NCBI GenBank assembly: GCA_021568835.1
Contig: JAKGSH010000010.1
Coordinates: forward strand, 2,728,001-2,792,000
From: Streptomyces sp. Tue 6430
Lineage (GTDB): Bacteria > Actinomycetota > Actinomycetes > Streptomycetales > Streptomycetaceae
Direction of reading: 5' to 3'
DNA: 64,000 bases
The notes below the pieces were generated by a model. It saw only the letters and a list, made by a program, of their open reading frames with translations. It was not told the DNA's origin and searched no databases. The first letter of the stretch is position 1. Every line of letters begins with the position of its first letter. A program made the position numbers and the translations under genes. This document shows positions 1 to 8,486 of this stretch, in pieces.

Positions 1-171
1 GTCCCAGTACTTCCGGGAGCTGTTGGCGGCACTGTCGCCGTAGTCGGCGGCGACGAGCGTCAGGGTGACGTCGCCGGAGCCGCCGGTGACCCCGCAGCCG
101 GCGAGCACCGCCGTCATGCTCAGGGCGGCCACCACCGCGATCGTTCCCGACTTCCCTGCCCGCCGCCGCAC
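1..171 (-). CDS. Sugar ABC transporter substrate-binding lipoprotein (N-terminus only)
   Basis: Only the first 57 codons lie in the window; the rest runs off the left edge. I start at the GTG at 171, which follows a purine-rich stretch (AGGGGAACGGGAGAG). The visible part has an Arg/Lys-rich N-terminus, a hydrophobic segment and a lipobox LAGC at residues 23-26, so it is exported and lipid-anchored. The mature start resembles solute-binding proteins, but too little is present to assign a family. It is divergent from the GlcNAc kinase, with two DasR-like operators in the gap, so I infer a sugar-uptake or sugar-sensing role; a different type of secreted lipoprotein remains possible. Confidence 0.55.
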   Translation of the reverse strand, partial: MRRRAGKSGTIAVVAALSMTAVLAGCGVTGGSGDVTLTLVAADYGDSAANSSRKYWD

Positions 172-261
172 TGTGCTCTCCCGTTCCCCTGGACGGCCGG
201 GCCCTCCGTGCGCACACGATCCACACATGATTGCTCCGACCAATGAAACCGATATCCGGAA

Positions 262-277
262 CAAGGTCTACACCACG
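262..277. promoter_or_regulatory. Weak DasR-like operator (dre)
   Basis: CAAGGTCTACACCACG keeps the GGTCTA and ACCAC blocks of the DasR consensus ACTGGTCTAGACCACT (11 of 16 by eye). It is centred 18 bp left of a better match, in the divergent promoter between the lipoprotein and the kinase. Confidence 0.45.
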
Positions 278-279
278 CA

Positions 280-295
280 AGTGGACTAGACCTCT
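280..295. promoter_or_regulatory. DasR operator (dre) upstream of nagK
   Basis: AGTGGACTAGACCTCT matches the DasR consensus AGTGGTCTAGACCACT at 14 of 16 positions; the two mismatches are symmetric. It ends 27 bp before the nagK start. DasR is the GntR-family GlcNAc regulator of streptomycetes, and nagKA is a known DasR target, so placement and sequence agree. Confidence 0.75.
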
Positions 296-322
296 CGCGG
301 GTCCTCGGTCCACACTGTCCCC

Positions 323-1267
323 GTGAGACACGTCATCGCCCTCGATGTGGGCGGCACCGGGATGAAGGCCGCCCTCGTCGGGGCGGACGGCGCGTTGCTG
401 CACCGGGCCCGCCGGGCCACGGGCCGCGAGCGCGGTCCCGACGAGGTCGTCGCCGGCATCCTCGACTTCGCCGCCGAGCTGCACGCGTACGGCGCCCGGC
501 ACCTCGGCGGGGCCGCGGCCGCGGCCGGGGTCGCGGTACCCGGCATCGTCGACGAGGCGAACGGCGTCGCCGTCTACGCCGCCAACCTCGGCTGGCGCGA
601 CGTCGGCCTGCGCGCACTCCTCACCGAGCGGCTCGGCGGCGTCCCGGTCGCCCTCGGCCACGACGTCCGCACCGGCGGACTCGCGGAGGGACGCATCGGC
701 GCAGGTCAGGGCGCCGACCGCTACCTCTTCGTGGCCCTCGGCACGGGCATCGCGGGCGCCATCGGCGTGGCCGGGCGGGTGGAGGCGGGCGCGCACGGCT
801 CCGCGGGCGAGATCGGCCACATCGTCGTACGCCCCGGCGGTACGCCCTGCCCCTGCGGGCAGCGCGGCTGCCTGGAGCGGTTCGCGTCGGCGGCGGCGGT
901 CGGCGAGGCGTGGGCGGCGGCCTGCGGGAACCCGGAGGCGGACGCCGCGGACTGCGCGAAGGCCGTCACGTCCGGCGACCCGAACGCCGTCCGGATCTGG
1001 CAGCGGGCGGTCGACGCGCTCGCCGACGGCCTGGTCACCGCCCTCACCCTGCTGGACCCGCGCACCGTCGTCATCGGTGGCGGCCTCGCCGAGGCGGGAG
1101 AAACCTTGTTCACACCGCTGCGGAACGCCGTCCGCCGGCGGGTCACCTTCCAGAAGCTCCCGGACATCGTCCCGGCGGCGCTGGGCGACACCGCCGGATG
1201 CCGGGGAGCGGGGCTCCTGGCCTGGGATCTCCTCGATTCGACCGACCGCACGGAGGTAACGTCCTGA
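323..1267 (+). CDS. nagK: ROK-family N-acetylglucosamine kinase
   Basis: A 314-residue ROK sugar kinase that likely phosphorylates N-acetylglucosamine at O6 with ATP in the cytoplasm. The ATP-binding motif DVGGTGMKAAL is at residues 8-18, a second nucleotide loop LGTGIAGAI near 139, the ROK signature GEIGHIVV at 162-169, and the zinc-binding CPCGQRGCLE at 176-185. There is no N-terminal winged helix, so it is an enzyme rather than a ROK repressor. The GTG start lies 27 bp after the DasR-like box. Its stop overlaps the ATG of nagA (TGATG), which indicates translational coupling. The substrate is inferred from the nagA partner and the operator; ROK kinases for glucose or ManNAc look similar. 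Confidence 0.85.
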   Translation: MRHVIALDVGGTGMKAALVGADGALLHRARRATGRERGPDEVVAGILDFAAELHAYGARHLGGAAAAAGVAVPGIVDEANGVAVYAANLGWRDVGLRALLTERLGGVPVALGHDVRTGGLAEGRIGAGQGADRYLFVALGTGIAGAIGVAGRVEAGAHGSAGEIGHIVVRPGGTPCPCGQRGCLERFASAAAVGEAWAAACGNPEADAADCAKAVTSGDPNAVRIWQRAVDALADGLVTALTLLDPRTVVIGGGLAEAGETLFTPLRNAVRRRVTFQKLPDIVPAALGDTAGCRGAGLLAWDLLDSTDRTEVTS

Positions 1268-2453
1268 TGGCCACCCCCCAGAGGCGCGAGGCGCCGCCAC
1301 GCAGCCGCGGGTACTGACCGGCGCGCGGGTGGTGCTGCCCACGGGCACGGTTCCCGGCGGCCGCGTCACGATCGACGGCACCCGCATCGCGCCGAACGCC
1401 CCGCACGGGACCCCGCGGGGAACCGCCCACGCCGTCGACGTGACGGGCCACTGGCTGGTCCCCGGCTTCGTCGACCTGCACAACCACGGCGGCGGCGGAG
1501 CCTCCTTCTCCGGCACCGCCGACGAGGTGCAGCAGGCGATCCGCGCCCACCGCCGGCACGGCACCACCACGCTCGTCGCGTCCACCGTCACCGACGACAT
1601 GGACGTCCTGGTCCGGCAGGCCGGCCTGCTCAGCGAACTGGCCGAACAGGGCGACCTGGCCGGCATCCACTTCGAGGGCCCGTTCATCTCGCCGTGCCGC
1701 AAGGGCGCGCACGCGGAGGGCCTGCTGCGCGACCCGGACCCGGCCGAGGTGCGCAAGCTCGTCGACGCGGCGCGCGGCAGGGCGAAGATGGTCACCCTGG
1801 CGACCGAACTGCCGGGCGGCATCGACTCCGTACGGCTGCTGGCCGAGCACGGGGTGATCGCGGCCGTCGGCCACACGGACGCCACCTACGAGCAGACGGT
1901 GGCGGCGATCGCGGCGGGCGCGACGGTCGCCACCCACCTCTTCAACGCGATGCCGCCGCTCGGGCACCGCGCGCCGGGCCCGATCGCCGCGCTGCTGGAG
2001 GACGAGCGGGTGACGGTCGAGCTGATCAACGACGGCGTCCACCTGCATCCGGCGGCACTGGAGCTGGCGTTCCACCGGGCGGGCGCGGGGCGGGTCGCGT
2101 TCGTCACGGACGCGATGGACGCGGCCGGCACCGGCGACGGCCGGTACCTGCTCGGCCCGCTGGAGGTCGAGGTCAGCGAGGGCGTGGCCCGGCTGGTGGA
2201 GGGCGGTGCGATCGCCGGCTCCACGCTGACCCTGGACCGCGCGTTCAAGCGGGCGGTGACGGTGGACCGGCTGCCGGTGGAGGACGTGGTCGCGGCCCTG
2301 TCCGCCAACCCGGCCCGGCTGCTGGGCCTGGCCGACCGGGTGGGCTCCCTGGAGCCGGGCAAGGACGCCGACCTGGTCCTGCTGGACGAGAACTTCGACC
2401 TCAAGGGCGTGATGCGGCAGGGGGTTTGGGTGGTGGATCCCGGGCTGGGCTGA
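1267..2453 (+). CDS. nagA: N-acetylglucosamine-6-phosphate deacetylase (frame break near the start)
   Basis: Hydrolyses GlcNAc-6-P to glucosamine-6-P and acetate. Metal and substrate motifs of the amidohydrolase family are present: VDLHNHGG, HFEGPFISP, GHTDA, HLFNAMPPL and FVTDAMDAAG. The natural start should be the ATG at 1267, which overlaps the nagK stop and follows a GGAGG. That frame closes at 1317 after 16 codons, while the conserved frame (RVLTGARVVLPTG) is open only from about 1260 and has no start before the GTG at 1329. Adding one C to the six-C run at 1274-1279 joins the two frames and gives a normal N-terminus. I therefore read this as one intact gene with a likely one-base assembly loss. 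It is co-transcribed with nagK under DasR. Confidence 0.85.
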
Positions 2454-2591
2454 AATCTCCGCCCGCACGGGGACGGCGGCCGACCCGGGGGCTGGGCCGA
2501 CCGCCGTCTCTTTGGCATGATCAGGCCGTCCGGAAGGGCGCATCCAAGCAAACGGCGGCCGAACGCCGCTGACCGGGGGAGGTCGGGCCAG

Positions 2592-3535
2592 GTGATTCTC
2601 ACGGTCACGCCGAACACCGCTCTCGACGTCACCTACCGCGTCCCGGCCCTGCTGCCGCATGCCGCGCACCGGGTGACCGAGGTGACGGAACGTTCCGGCG
2701 GCAAGGGGCTGGACGTGGCGCGCGTCCTGGCCGCCCTCGGGCACGAGGTGACGGTCACCGGCTTCGCGGGCGGACCCACCGGCCGCGTCGTACGGGAGCG
2801 GCTCACCGGCGTGACCGACGCGCTCGTCCCGTGCGCCGCCGCGACCCGCCGCACGCTCACCGTGGTCGACCAACGCACCGGGAACACCACGCGGTTCGAC
2901 GAACCGGGCCCGGTCATCACCCCGCCGAGTGGTCCGCCTTCCAGGAGACGTACGAGCGACTGCTGGCCGGCGCCGACGCGGTGGCCCTGTGCGGCAGTCT
3001 GCCGCCGGGGGTACCGGTGGGCGCGTACGGGGGCCTGGTGCGCACCGCGCGGGCCGCGGGCGTCCCCGTGCTGCTGGACACCGGTGGTGAGGCGCTGCGC
3101 CGCGCGGTGGCGGCGCGCCCCGACCTGATCAAGCCGGACGCCGGGGAACTGGCCGAACTGACGGGTTCCCACGAGCCGTTGCGCGCGACGCAGGACGCCC
3201 GCCGGCGCGGCGCCCGCTCGGTGGTGGCGTCCCTGGGCGCCCAGGGCCTGGTCGCGGCCACCCCGGAGGGCCGCTGGCGCGCCGTCCCGCCGCCCCGGCC
3301 GCGCGGCAACCCGACAACCCGGCTGCTCGGCACCCCGGCGGGCGCCGGTGACGCGGTGTCCGCGGGCCTGCTCTCCGGCCTCGTCGAGCGGCTCCCCTGG
3401 CCCGAGACCCTGGCCCGCGCACTCGCCCTGTCCGCGGCGACCGCCCTGTCCCCGACGGCCGGCGAGTTCGACCGGGCGGCCTACGAGGACCTGCTGGGCC
3501 GGGTCGCGGTGACCGGGGAGGTCACCGCGGCCTGA
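2592..3535 (+). pseudogene. PfkB-family sugar (1-phosphofructo)kinase, apparent frameshift
   Basis: A PfkB/ribokinase-fold kinase resembling 1-phosphofructokinase and tagatose-6-phosphate kinase. The GTG start at 2592 follows GGGGGAGG. Frame 1 encodes VILTVTPNTALDVTYRVP and SGGKGLDVARVLAALG, typical of the N-terminal half. After about 2925 the gene continues in another frame with CGSLPPGVP, IKPDAGELAEL and the C-terminal catalytic TPAGAGDAVSAG. One missing G (CCGCCGAG for CCGGCCGAG at about 2921-2927) restores a 314-residue protein. It follows nagA closely and so probably serves aminosugar or hexose catabolism; its phosphate acceptor is unknown. The break could be a real mutation, but the pattern across this window favours assembly error. 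Confidence 0.75.
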
Positions 3536-3541
3536 CCGCGG

Positions 3542-4486
3542 TCAGTCCTTGACCTGGCCCTTCTTCAGCCAGAACTGGTCCAGGAGCACGTTGCACTTGT
3601 CGCCGGCCTCGCAGGACAGGCTGATGGTGTTGGTGCCCTTGGTGAGGGTGGGCCAGGCGTAGGTGGTGGTCCAGCCCTTCGTGAAGTCGCCGGCGGCGGC
3701 CTTCGCGTAGTTCTTCATGCTCAGCGGCTGTCCGAACTTCTTGCCGTTGACCGTGAGGGTCATCGACTGGTCCTCGCCGGGGGCGCTGTAGTGCGCGAAC
3801 AGCGTGTAGTCGCCGTCCTCGGGGATGCCGTCGACGCTCCAGGTGACGGAGTTGCCGACCTGGTTCAGGGCGACGTAGATGCCGCCGTCGGCCCGGGCGC
3901 CCTGGACGTCGGAGGCCAGTGCGGCCGCGCCGCCGAGGCGCAGGGCCTTGGCGTCGATCGTGGGCAGCTCGACCTCTTGCTCGGTGTCGCCGCTGCTGGA
4001 GGCGCTGGGCGAGGCGCTCTCGGAGACGGTGGGTGCGGAGGAGACCTCGCCGCCGGCCTGCTTGTCGTCGTCGGAGTCGCCGCCCGTCATCGCCACCGCG
4101 ATGCCGATGACGACGGCCGCGACCACCGCGACCGCGCCGATCAGCAGACCCTTGGTGTTGGGGCCGCGGCCCCGGCCGCCGCCGAGCCCCTGCTCCCGGT
4201 GACCGGTGGGCGTGCCGGCGCCGCCGGAGAAGCCCTCGGGTCCGGCGGGCTGGCCGGTCGGCTGCCCGTAGGCACCCTGCTGGGGCGGCGCCGCCGGCTG
4301 CCCGTACTGCGCGGTCTGCTGCTGGCCGTACTGGCGCTCGCCGACCGCGCGCACGCGGTTGACCGACGGGTATCCGTAGCCACCGCCGGACGGAGGCTGC
4401 GCTCCGTTGGCCTGGCCGTCGGCGTAGAGGTAGCCGAACGGGTCGTCGTCCTGGGGCGTGCTCGCGCCGTTGTTGCCGGGCGTCAT
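3542..4486 (-). CDS. Membrane-anchored protein with C-terminal carbohydrate-binding (CBM35/CBM6-like) domain
   Basis: A 314-residue protein in three parts. Residues 1-105 are a cytoplasmic, disordered, Gly/Gln/Pro-rich stretch. One transmembrane segment, LLIGAVAVVAAVVIGIAVAM, lies at about 114-133. After a Ser-rich, acidic linker comes an extracellular beta-rich domain with NQVGNSVTWSVDGIPEDG and LSCEAGDKCNVLLDQFWL, which looks like a CBM35/CBM6 jelly roll. Two cysteines near the C-terminus could form a disulfide. The ATG at 4486 has GGAG-like purines just before it. It converges on the sugar kinase gene. A role in binding cell-wall or extracellular glycan fits the domain, but no ligand can be deduced. 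Confidence 0.7.
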   Translation of the reverse strand: MTPGNNGASTPQDDDPFGYLYADGQANGAQPPSGGGYGYPSVNRVRAVGERQYGQQQTAQYGQPAAPPQQGAYGQPTGQPAGPEGFSGGAGTPTGHREQGLGGGRGRGPNTKGLLIGAVAVVAAVVIGIAVAMTGGDSDDDKQAGGEVSSAPTVSESASPSASSSGDTEQEVELPTIDAKALRLGGAAALASDVQGARADGGIYVALNQVGNSVTWSVDGIPEDGDYTLFAHYSAPGEDQSMTLTVNGKKFGQPLSMKNYAKAAAGDFTKGWTTTYAWPTLTKGTNTISLSCEAGDKCNVLLDQFWLKKGQVKD

Positions 4487-4639
4487 CCCTTCGTACTCCT
4501 CAACAGGTGCGGGGCGGATGCGGTCCGCGTATCCCTACGCGTCCATACGTGCGGAGAAGAGCGAGCCTACCCGCTCCCGACCCGCCGAACGGGTGACCCG
4601 GATCGCATCGTTGCGGGCAGCCGGGCGCTGACCTGCGGA

Positions 4640-6325
4640 TCAGCCCGCCCGTCTGTGCTGTTTGGGACGAGATCGTTTCTCTACGTACATCCGCTCGTCG
4701 GCGGACTTCAACACCTCGTCCGCGGTCATCCCGCAGTGCGCCCAGCCGATGCCGAAACTGGCGCCCACCCGGACGGCCCGTCCCTCGGCGCGGATCGGCT
4801 GGATGATCTCGTTGCGCAGGCGCACCGCGAGGTCCTGGGCGTCGGCGCGGCCGAGACCGTCGGCGAGGATCACGAACTCGTCGCCGCCGAGCCGGGCGAC
4901 GGTGTCGCCGTCGCGGACGCCCCGGGACAGCCTGCGGGCGACCTCGATGAGGACCGCGTCACCGGCGTTGTGCCCGAACCGGTCGTTGATCGACTTGAAG
5001 CCGTCGAGGTCGCAGAAGAGGACCGCGAGCCCCTTGGCGCCGTCGTCGCGGACGCCGTCCTCGGGGGCGACGGTGTGCACGTGGTGGTCGTAGGCGTCGA
5101 ACCGCTCCGCGCCGTGGAACCGCTCCGCGCCGTCGGTCCGGAAGTCGAAGCCGTGGTCGTGGGTGTCGAAGGCGGGGTGCCCCTGGGCGTCCATCGCGTC
5201 GACGGCGGCGGGGTGGGCGGACTGCGGGCGCGCGCAGAGCCGGGAGGACAGGCGCGAGCGCAGCTCGGCGGAGTTCGGCAGGCCGGTGAGGGAGTCGTGG
5301 GAGGCGCGGTGGGCGAGCTGGAGCTCGCGGCGCTTGCGGTCCTCTATGTCCTCGACGTGGGTGAGGAGGAAGCGGGGCCCGTCGGCGGCGTCGGCGACGA
5401 CGGAGTTGCGCAGCGACACCCAGACGTACGTGCCGTCGCGGCGGCCGAGGCGCAGTTCGGCGCGGCCGCCCTCGGCGGAGGTCCGCAGCAGGGTGCCGAT
5501 GTCCTCGGGGTGGACGAGGTCGGAGAAGGAGTAGCGGCGCATCGCGGAGGCGGGGCGGCCCAGCAGGCGGCACAGGGCGTCGTTGGTGCGCAGGATCCGG
5601 CCGTGCTGGTCGCCGCCCATCTCGGCGATGGCCATGCCGGAGGGGGCGTACTCGAAGGCCTGGCGGAAGCTCTCCTCGCTGGCGCGCAGGGCCTGCTGTT
5701 CGCGTTCGAGGCGGACCAGGGCGCGCTGCATGTTGGAGCGCAGACGGGCGTTGCTGATGGCGATGGCGGCCTGGAAGGCGTACATCTGGAGGGCTTCGCG
5801 GCCCCAGGCGCCGGGCCGTCGGCCGTTGCGCGGGCGGTCCACGGACAGGACGCCGATGAGTTCGCCGCAGGCGCCGTTGCCGCCGGGGGCGGCGGGCGTG
5901 TACATGGGGGCGAACAGGCGGTCGGAGGGGTGCCACTCGTCCTCGAAGCGGGGCGCGGGCCCGTCCGTGTACCACTGCGGGACGTCGTCGTCGTCGAGGA
6001 CCCAGCCCTCGGTGTGGGGTATGAAGACCAGATCGCCCCAGGTCTCGCCCATGCCCAGCCGGCGCTCCCAGGAGTCGCGGGAGCCGACCCGGCCGGTGAT
6101 GAAGGCCTCGGCGGTGGGGTCCCCGGCGAAGGCGGCGACGACGAGGTCGCCGTCGGGGCGCACGAGGTTGACGCAGGCCAGTTCGTACCCGAGGGCCGCC
6201 ACGACGCCGTTGGCGACCGTCTGCAGCGTGTCGGCCAGACTGCGGGCCGTGTTCATGTCGGCCATGACCTGGTGCAGCTGTCGCAGGGACGCAAGACGGA
6301 CGTAAGGCTCCGACTCGGCCTCCAT
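4640..6325 (-). CDS. cdgB: Diguanylate cyclase, GAF-PAS-GGDEF
   Basis: Makes the second messenger cyclic di-GMP from two GTP. Counting from the Met at 6325 (561 residues), a GAF domain covers about 15-190, a PAS domain about 215-345, and the GGDEF domain the C-terminal 190. The catalytic signature RLGGDEFVILADG is intact, and an inhibitory-site RxxD (RDGD) sits exactly five residues before it, so product feedback is likely. I chose 6325 because GGAGGG lies about six bases upstream and the sequence MEAESEPYVRL is, from memory, how the S. coelicolor protein CdgB (SCO4281) begins. The frame stays open to 6442. CdgB influences sporulation timing and is a BldD target; an inverted repeat upstream fits that. 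Confidence 0.85.
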   Translation of the reverse strand: MEAESEPYVRLASLRQLHQVMADMNTARSLADTLQTVANGVVAALGYELACVNLVRPDGDLVVAAFAGDPTAEAFITGRVGSRDSWERRLGMGETWGDLVFIPHTEGWVLDDDDVPQWYTDGPAPRFEDEWHPSDRLFAPMYTPAAPGGNGACGELIGVLSVDRPRNGRRPGAWGREALQMYAFQAAIAISNARLRSNMQRALVRLEREQQALRASEESFRQAFEYAPSGMAIAEMGGDQHGRILRTNDALCRLLGRPASAMRRYSFSDLVHPEDIGTLLRTSAEGGRAELRLGRRDGTYVWVSLRNSVVADAADGPRFLLTHVEDIEDRKRRELQLAHRASHDSLTGLPNSAELRSRLSSRLCARPQSAHPAAVDAMDAQGHPAFDTHDHGFDFRTDGAERFHGAERFDAYDHHVHTVAPEDGVRDDGAKGLAVLFCDLDGFKSINDRFGHNAGDAVLIEVARRLSRGVRDGDTVARLGGDEFVILADGLGRADAQDLAVRLRNEIIQPIRAEGRAVRVGASFGIGWAHCGMTADEVLKSADERMYVEKRSRPKQHRRAG

Positions 6326-6488
6326 GCTCGCCCTCCCCCCGAGACTTCGCAGCGAATCAAGGGTTGTCTTCGGCGTAACGTCGTTTCTGTCGTTGCGCAT
6401 GTCGTTGTGTCCGTACCTGTGACGCCTCCGCCACTGAATCACAGCGCGCTGCCCACTCGGTACACAGGGTCAACAATTACCGCCCCTT

Positions 6489-6502
6489 GTGACCCAAGTC
6501 AC
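6489..6502. promoter_or_regulatory. Inverted repeat upstream of cdgB, BldD-box-like
   Basis: GTGACCCAAGTCAC has perfect 5-bp arms around CCAA. It resembles the BldD consensus (TnACnC..GnGTnA) but is one base short between the halves. It lies in the 335-bp divergent gap between cdgB and the flavin reductase gene, which otherwise holds only AT-richer promoter-like sequence. Confidence 0.35.
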
Positions 6503-6660
6503 AGGAAAACCTGAGCAATTGCGAAGGGTTTCTGTGTTTCTCCCTGTGCGTTTACTGAGCGTACGACTCCCCTTCCGGAGAGAGTACGGGAATCGGTCCC
6601 GGGACCTACGACCGCACTCGGGCGGAGGTCCGATGCGGGCCGGCCGGACCGGGGACTAGC

Positions 6661-7260
6661 GTGCGGAGCGTGTCTGCTCACCCACTGAAGACCCCGCCCG
6701 CCGCATCCGCCCCCACCGGCCCCCTTGGGCATGCTGTGGGGGTGAGCGAAGAAGAGTTCCGTGCCGCCATGTCCCGGCTGGCCGGCGGAGTGGTCCTGGT
6801 GACCGCGCAGGAGCCCCCGCTGGACCCGGACGCCCCGGGGGCGCCGGAGGGCGAGAAGGCGGGGATGACGGCCACGGCGTTCCTGTCCGTCTCCCTGGAT
6901 CCGCCCCTGGTGCTGGTCAGCCTGCGCACCGGCTCCCGGATGGACGACCTGATCGACGAACAGCCCCTGTGGGCGGTGTCGGTGCTGTCGGAGAGCCAGC
7001 GGCACATCGCCGGACGCTTCGCGATGAAGGGCCGGCTCAGCGACCGGCTCCTCTTCCAGGACCTCCCCCACACCCGCGGCGAGGCCACCGGCGCACCGCT
7101 GCTCGGGGGCGCGCTGGCCACGCTGGAGTGCCGTACCGAGCAGCGGGTGGCGGCCGGGGACCACACGCTGGTGATCGGCCGGGTGCTGCACGCGCGCGTG
7201 CCGGGCGCACAGGGCGGACCGCTGCTCTATTTCCAGGGCCGTTACCGGCACTTGGGCTGA
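6661..7260 (+). CDS. Flavin reductase family protein
   Basis: A 199-residue flavin reductase-like FMN-binding protein, the small reductase type that supplies reduced flavin to two-component monooxygenases. Family landmarks are FRAAMSRLAGGVVLVTA near residue 30, MTATAFLSVSLDPPLVLVSL near 75, FAMKGRLSDRLLF, GALATLECRTEQRVAAGDHTLVIGRVL and the C-terminal YFQGRYRHL. I use GTG 6661; GTGs at 6670 and at the VSEEEF codon are alternatives because the first 25 residues are poorly conserved and Pro-rich. No monooxygenase gene is adjacent, so the partner is unknown. Confidence 0.75.
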   Translation: MRSVSAHPLKTPPAASAPTGPLGHAVGVSEEEFRAAMSRLAGGVVLVTAQEPPLDPDAPGAPEGEKAGMTATAFLSVSLDPPLVLVSLRTGSRMDDLIDEQPLWAVSVLSESQRHIAGRFAMKGRLSDRLLFQDLPHTRGEATGAPLLGGALATLECRTEQRVAAGDHTLVIGRVLHARVPGAQGGPLLYFQGRYRHLG

Positions 7261-7308
7261 ACGGCAATTCAGTGGCCGGGCCCTGAACTCCCTTCCTATG
7301 GTGGCCCC

Positions 7309-7800
7309 ATGACCACCCCACCGAGGACTTCCGCACCCCGCCTGGAAGAAATAACCGCCGCAAATCTGGAAGCCGCCCTCGGCATTCGGGTCCGCCCCGA
7401 GCAGGAATTCGCGGTCTCCCCCGTGGTGAAGTCCCTCGCCGAGGCGTATGTGCGTCCCGGGGTCGCCTGGCCGCGCCTGATCGTCGACGACGGACGGCCC
7501 GTCGGCTTCCTGATGGCCTTCTTCGACATCGACTGGCGCGGGGACGGCAGCCTGATCCGCTCCGGCCTGTGGCGGCTGAACATCGAGGCGGGCGAGCAGG
7601 GCCGCGGCTACGGGCGGTTCGCCGTCGAGTCCGTCGCCCGGCGGATCCGCGACCGCGGCGGCGACGAGCTGTACGTCACCTGGCACCCCGGCGCCCACGG
7701 CCCCGAGGACTTCTACCTCGGCCTGGGCTTCCGCGACACGGGGGAGCGCAGCGAGGGGGAGACCGTGGGCGTGCTGTCACTGGAGCGTGTACGGAAGTGA
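7309..7800 (+). CDS. GNAT family N-acetyltransferase
   Basis: A 163-residue single-domain GNAT acetyltransferase. The acetyl-CoA pyrophosphate loop appears as EQGRGYGRFAVESVARR near residues 103-119, preceded by the beta-strand LWRLNIEAG and followed by the C-terminal FYLGLGFRDTGE. The fold and the N-terminal EITAANLEAALGIRV resemble polyamine acetyltransferases such as PaiA/BltD, but the acceptor cannot be read from the sequence. It starts 48 bp after the flavin reductase gene on the same strand and may be co-transcribed. A GC-rich hairpin follows the stop. Confidence 0.75.
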   Translation: MTTPPRTSAPRLEEITAANLEAALGIRVRPEQEFAVSPVVKSLAEAYVRPGVAWPRLIVDDGRPVGFLMAFFDIDWRGDGSLIRSGLWRLNIEAGEQGRGYGRFAVESVARRIRDRGGDELYVTWHPGAHGPEDFYLGLGFRDTGERSEGETVGVLSLERVRK

Positions 7801-7810
7801 AGGCGGCCGT

Positions 7811-7836
7811 CCGGACGGCACGCCGCTGCCGTCCGG
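7811..7836 (+). terminator. GC-rich hairpin after the GNAT gene
   Basis: Perfect 9-bp arms CCGGACGGC / GCCGTCCGG around an 8-base loop, 10 bp after the stop codon and between convergent genes. There is no U-run, as is usual in Streptomyces. Confidence 0.5.
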
Positions 7837-7842
7837 CGGGGA

Positions 7843-7897
7843 GCGCCCGGCGGGGGCGGTCAGCGGGGGGCGCCCGGCGGGGGGCGGTCAGCGGGGG
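7843..7897. repeat. Two-copy tandem repeat, 27-28 bp
   Basis: Two nearly identical units (27 then 28 bp, differing by one G in a G-run) beginning GCGCCCGGCGGGG, followed by a partial third copy (ACGGTCAGCC). They fill the convergent gap next to the arfB stop codon. Confidence 0.6.
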
Positions 7898-7901
7898 ACG
7901 G

Positions 7902-8339
7902 TCAGCCCCAGTCCCGGCCCGTCCTGCCGCGCTTGGTGTCCGAGCGCTGCTTCTTCTGCCGCAGCCGGCGTTCGTTGATCCCGCGCGGGACGCGGGTGGG
8001 GCGGCGCGGCTTGGGCGGCGGGGCGGTGGCCTCGGCGAGCAGGGCGGCCAGGCGTACGGCGGCGGCCTCGCGGTTGCGCCACTGCGAACGGTGCTCGGAG
8101 GCGCGGACGGAGACGACGCCGTCGACGAGGCGGCCGGCGAGCCGTTCCAGCGCGCGCGCCTTCCACACCTCGGGCAGTGCCTCGGTGCGCGCCAGGTCGA
8201 AGCGCAGCTCCACCTGCGAGTCGCTGGTGTTGACGTGCTGCCCGCCGGGCCCCGAGGACCGCGAGAAACGCCACACCAGCTCGGCCTCGGGCAGGGAGAC
8301 GGAGCCTCTGATGACATGGGGACCGGACATGCCGTACAT
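7902..8339 (-). CDS. arfB: Alternative ribosome-rescue factor ArfB (YaeJ-type peptidyl-tRNA hydrolase)
   Basis: A 145-residue class I release-factor-like protein. The peptidyl-tRNA hydrolysis motif GGQ is in SSGPGGQHVNTSDSQVEL near residue 31. The basic C-terminal tail (RRLRQKKQRSDTKRGRTGR) is the part that, in the family, enters the empty mRNA channel of stalled ribosomes. Length and layout fit ArfB rather than a full RF1/RF2. The ATG at 8339 follows GGCGGGGGAAC; ATG 8330 (MSGPHVIRG) is equally plausible. It frees ribosomes stalled without a stop codon, a backup to trans-translation. Confidence 0.85.
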   Translation of the reverse strand: MYGMSGPHVIRGSVSLPEAELVWRFSRSSGPGGQHVNTSDSQVELRFDLARTEALPEVWKARALERLAGRLVDGVVSVRASEHRSQWRNREAAAVRLAALLAEATAPPPKPRRPTRVPRGINERRLRQKKQRSDTKRGRTGRDWG

Positions 8340-8456
8340 GTTCCCCCGCCTGACCCGTCCACGTCACGCGAATTAGGGTTTGGCAAAGAAAGTAAAGACA
8401 CGGGGAACCTTGGCGCCCCCTCGCGGCGTTCATAGGGGTAGCTGTAGCTTCGTGCC

Positions 8457-8468
8457 CGTTGTACAACG
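8457..8468. promoter_or_regulatory. 12-bp palindrome in the terD leader
   Basis: CGTTGTACAACG is a perfect palindrome 18 bp before the terD ATG, just upstream of the GAGGGAAGGA ribosome-binding site. It could be an operator or a small mRNA hairpin; no regulator is identified. Confidence 0.35.
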
Positions 8469-8486
8469 AGGGAAGGACTCCCAACA

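Noticed and set aside
1143..2873. 576-codon minus-strand frame across nagA
   Set aside because: Mirror frame of nagA and the PfkB gene with no recognisable motif.
3791..6514. Very long open frame opposite cdgB and the CBM protein
   Set aside because: An antisense shadow of high-GC genes; no family motif and Val/Gly/Ala-dominated composition.
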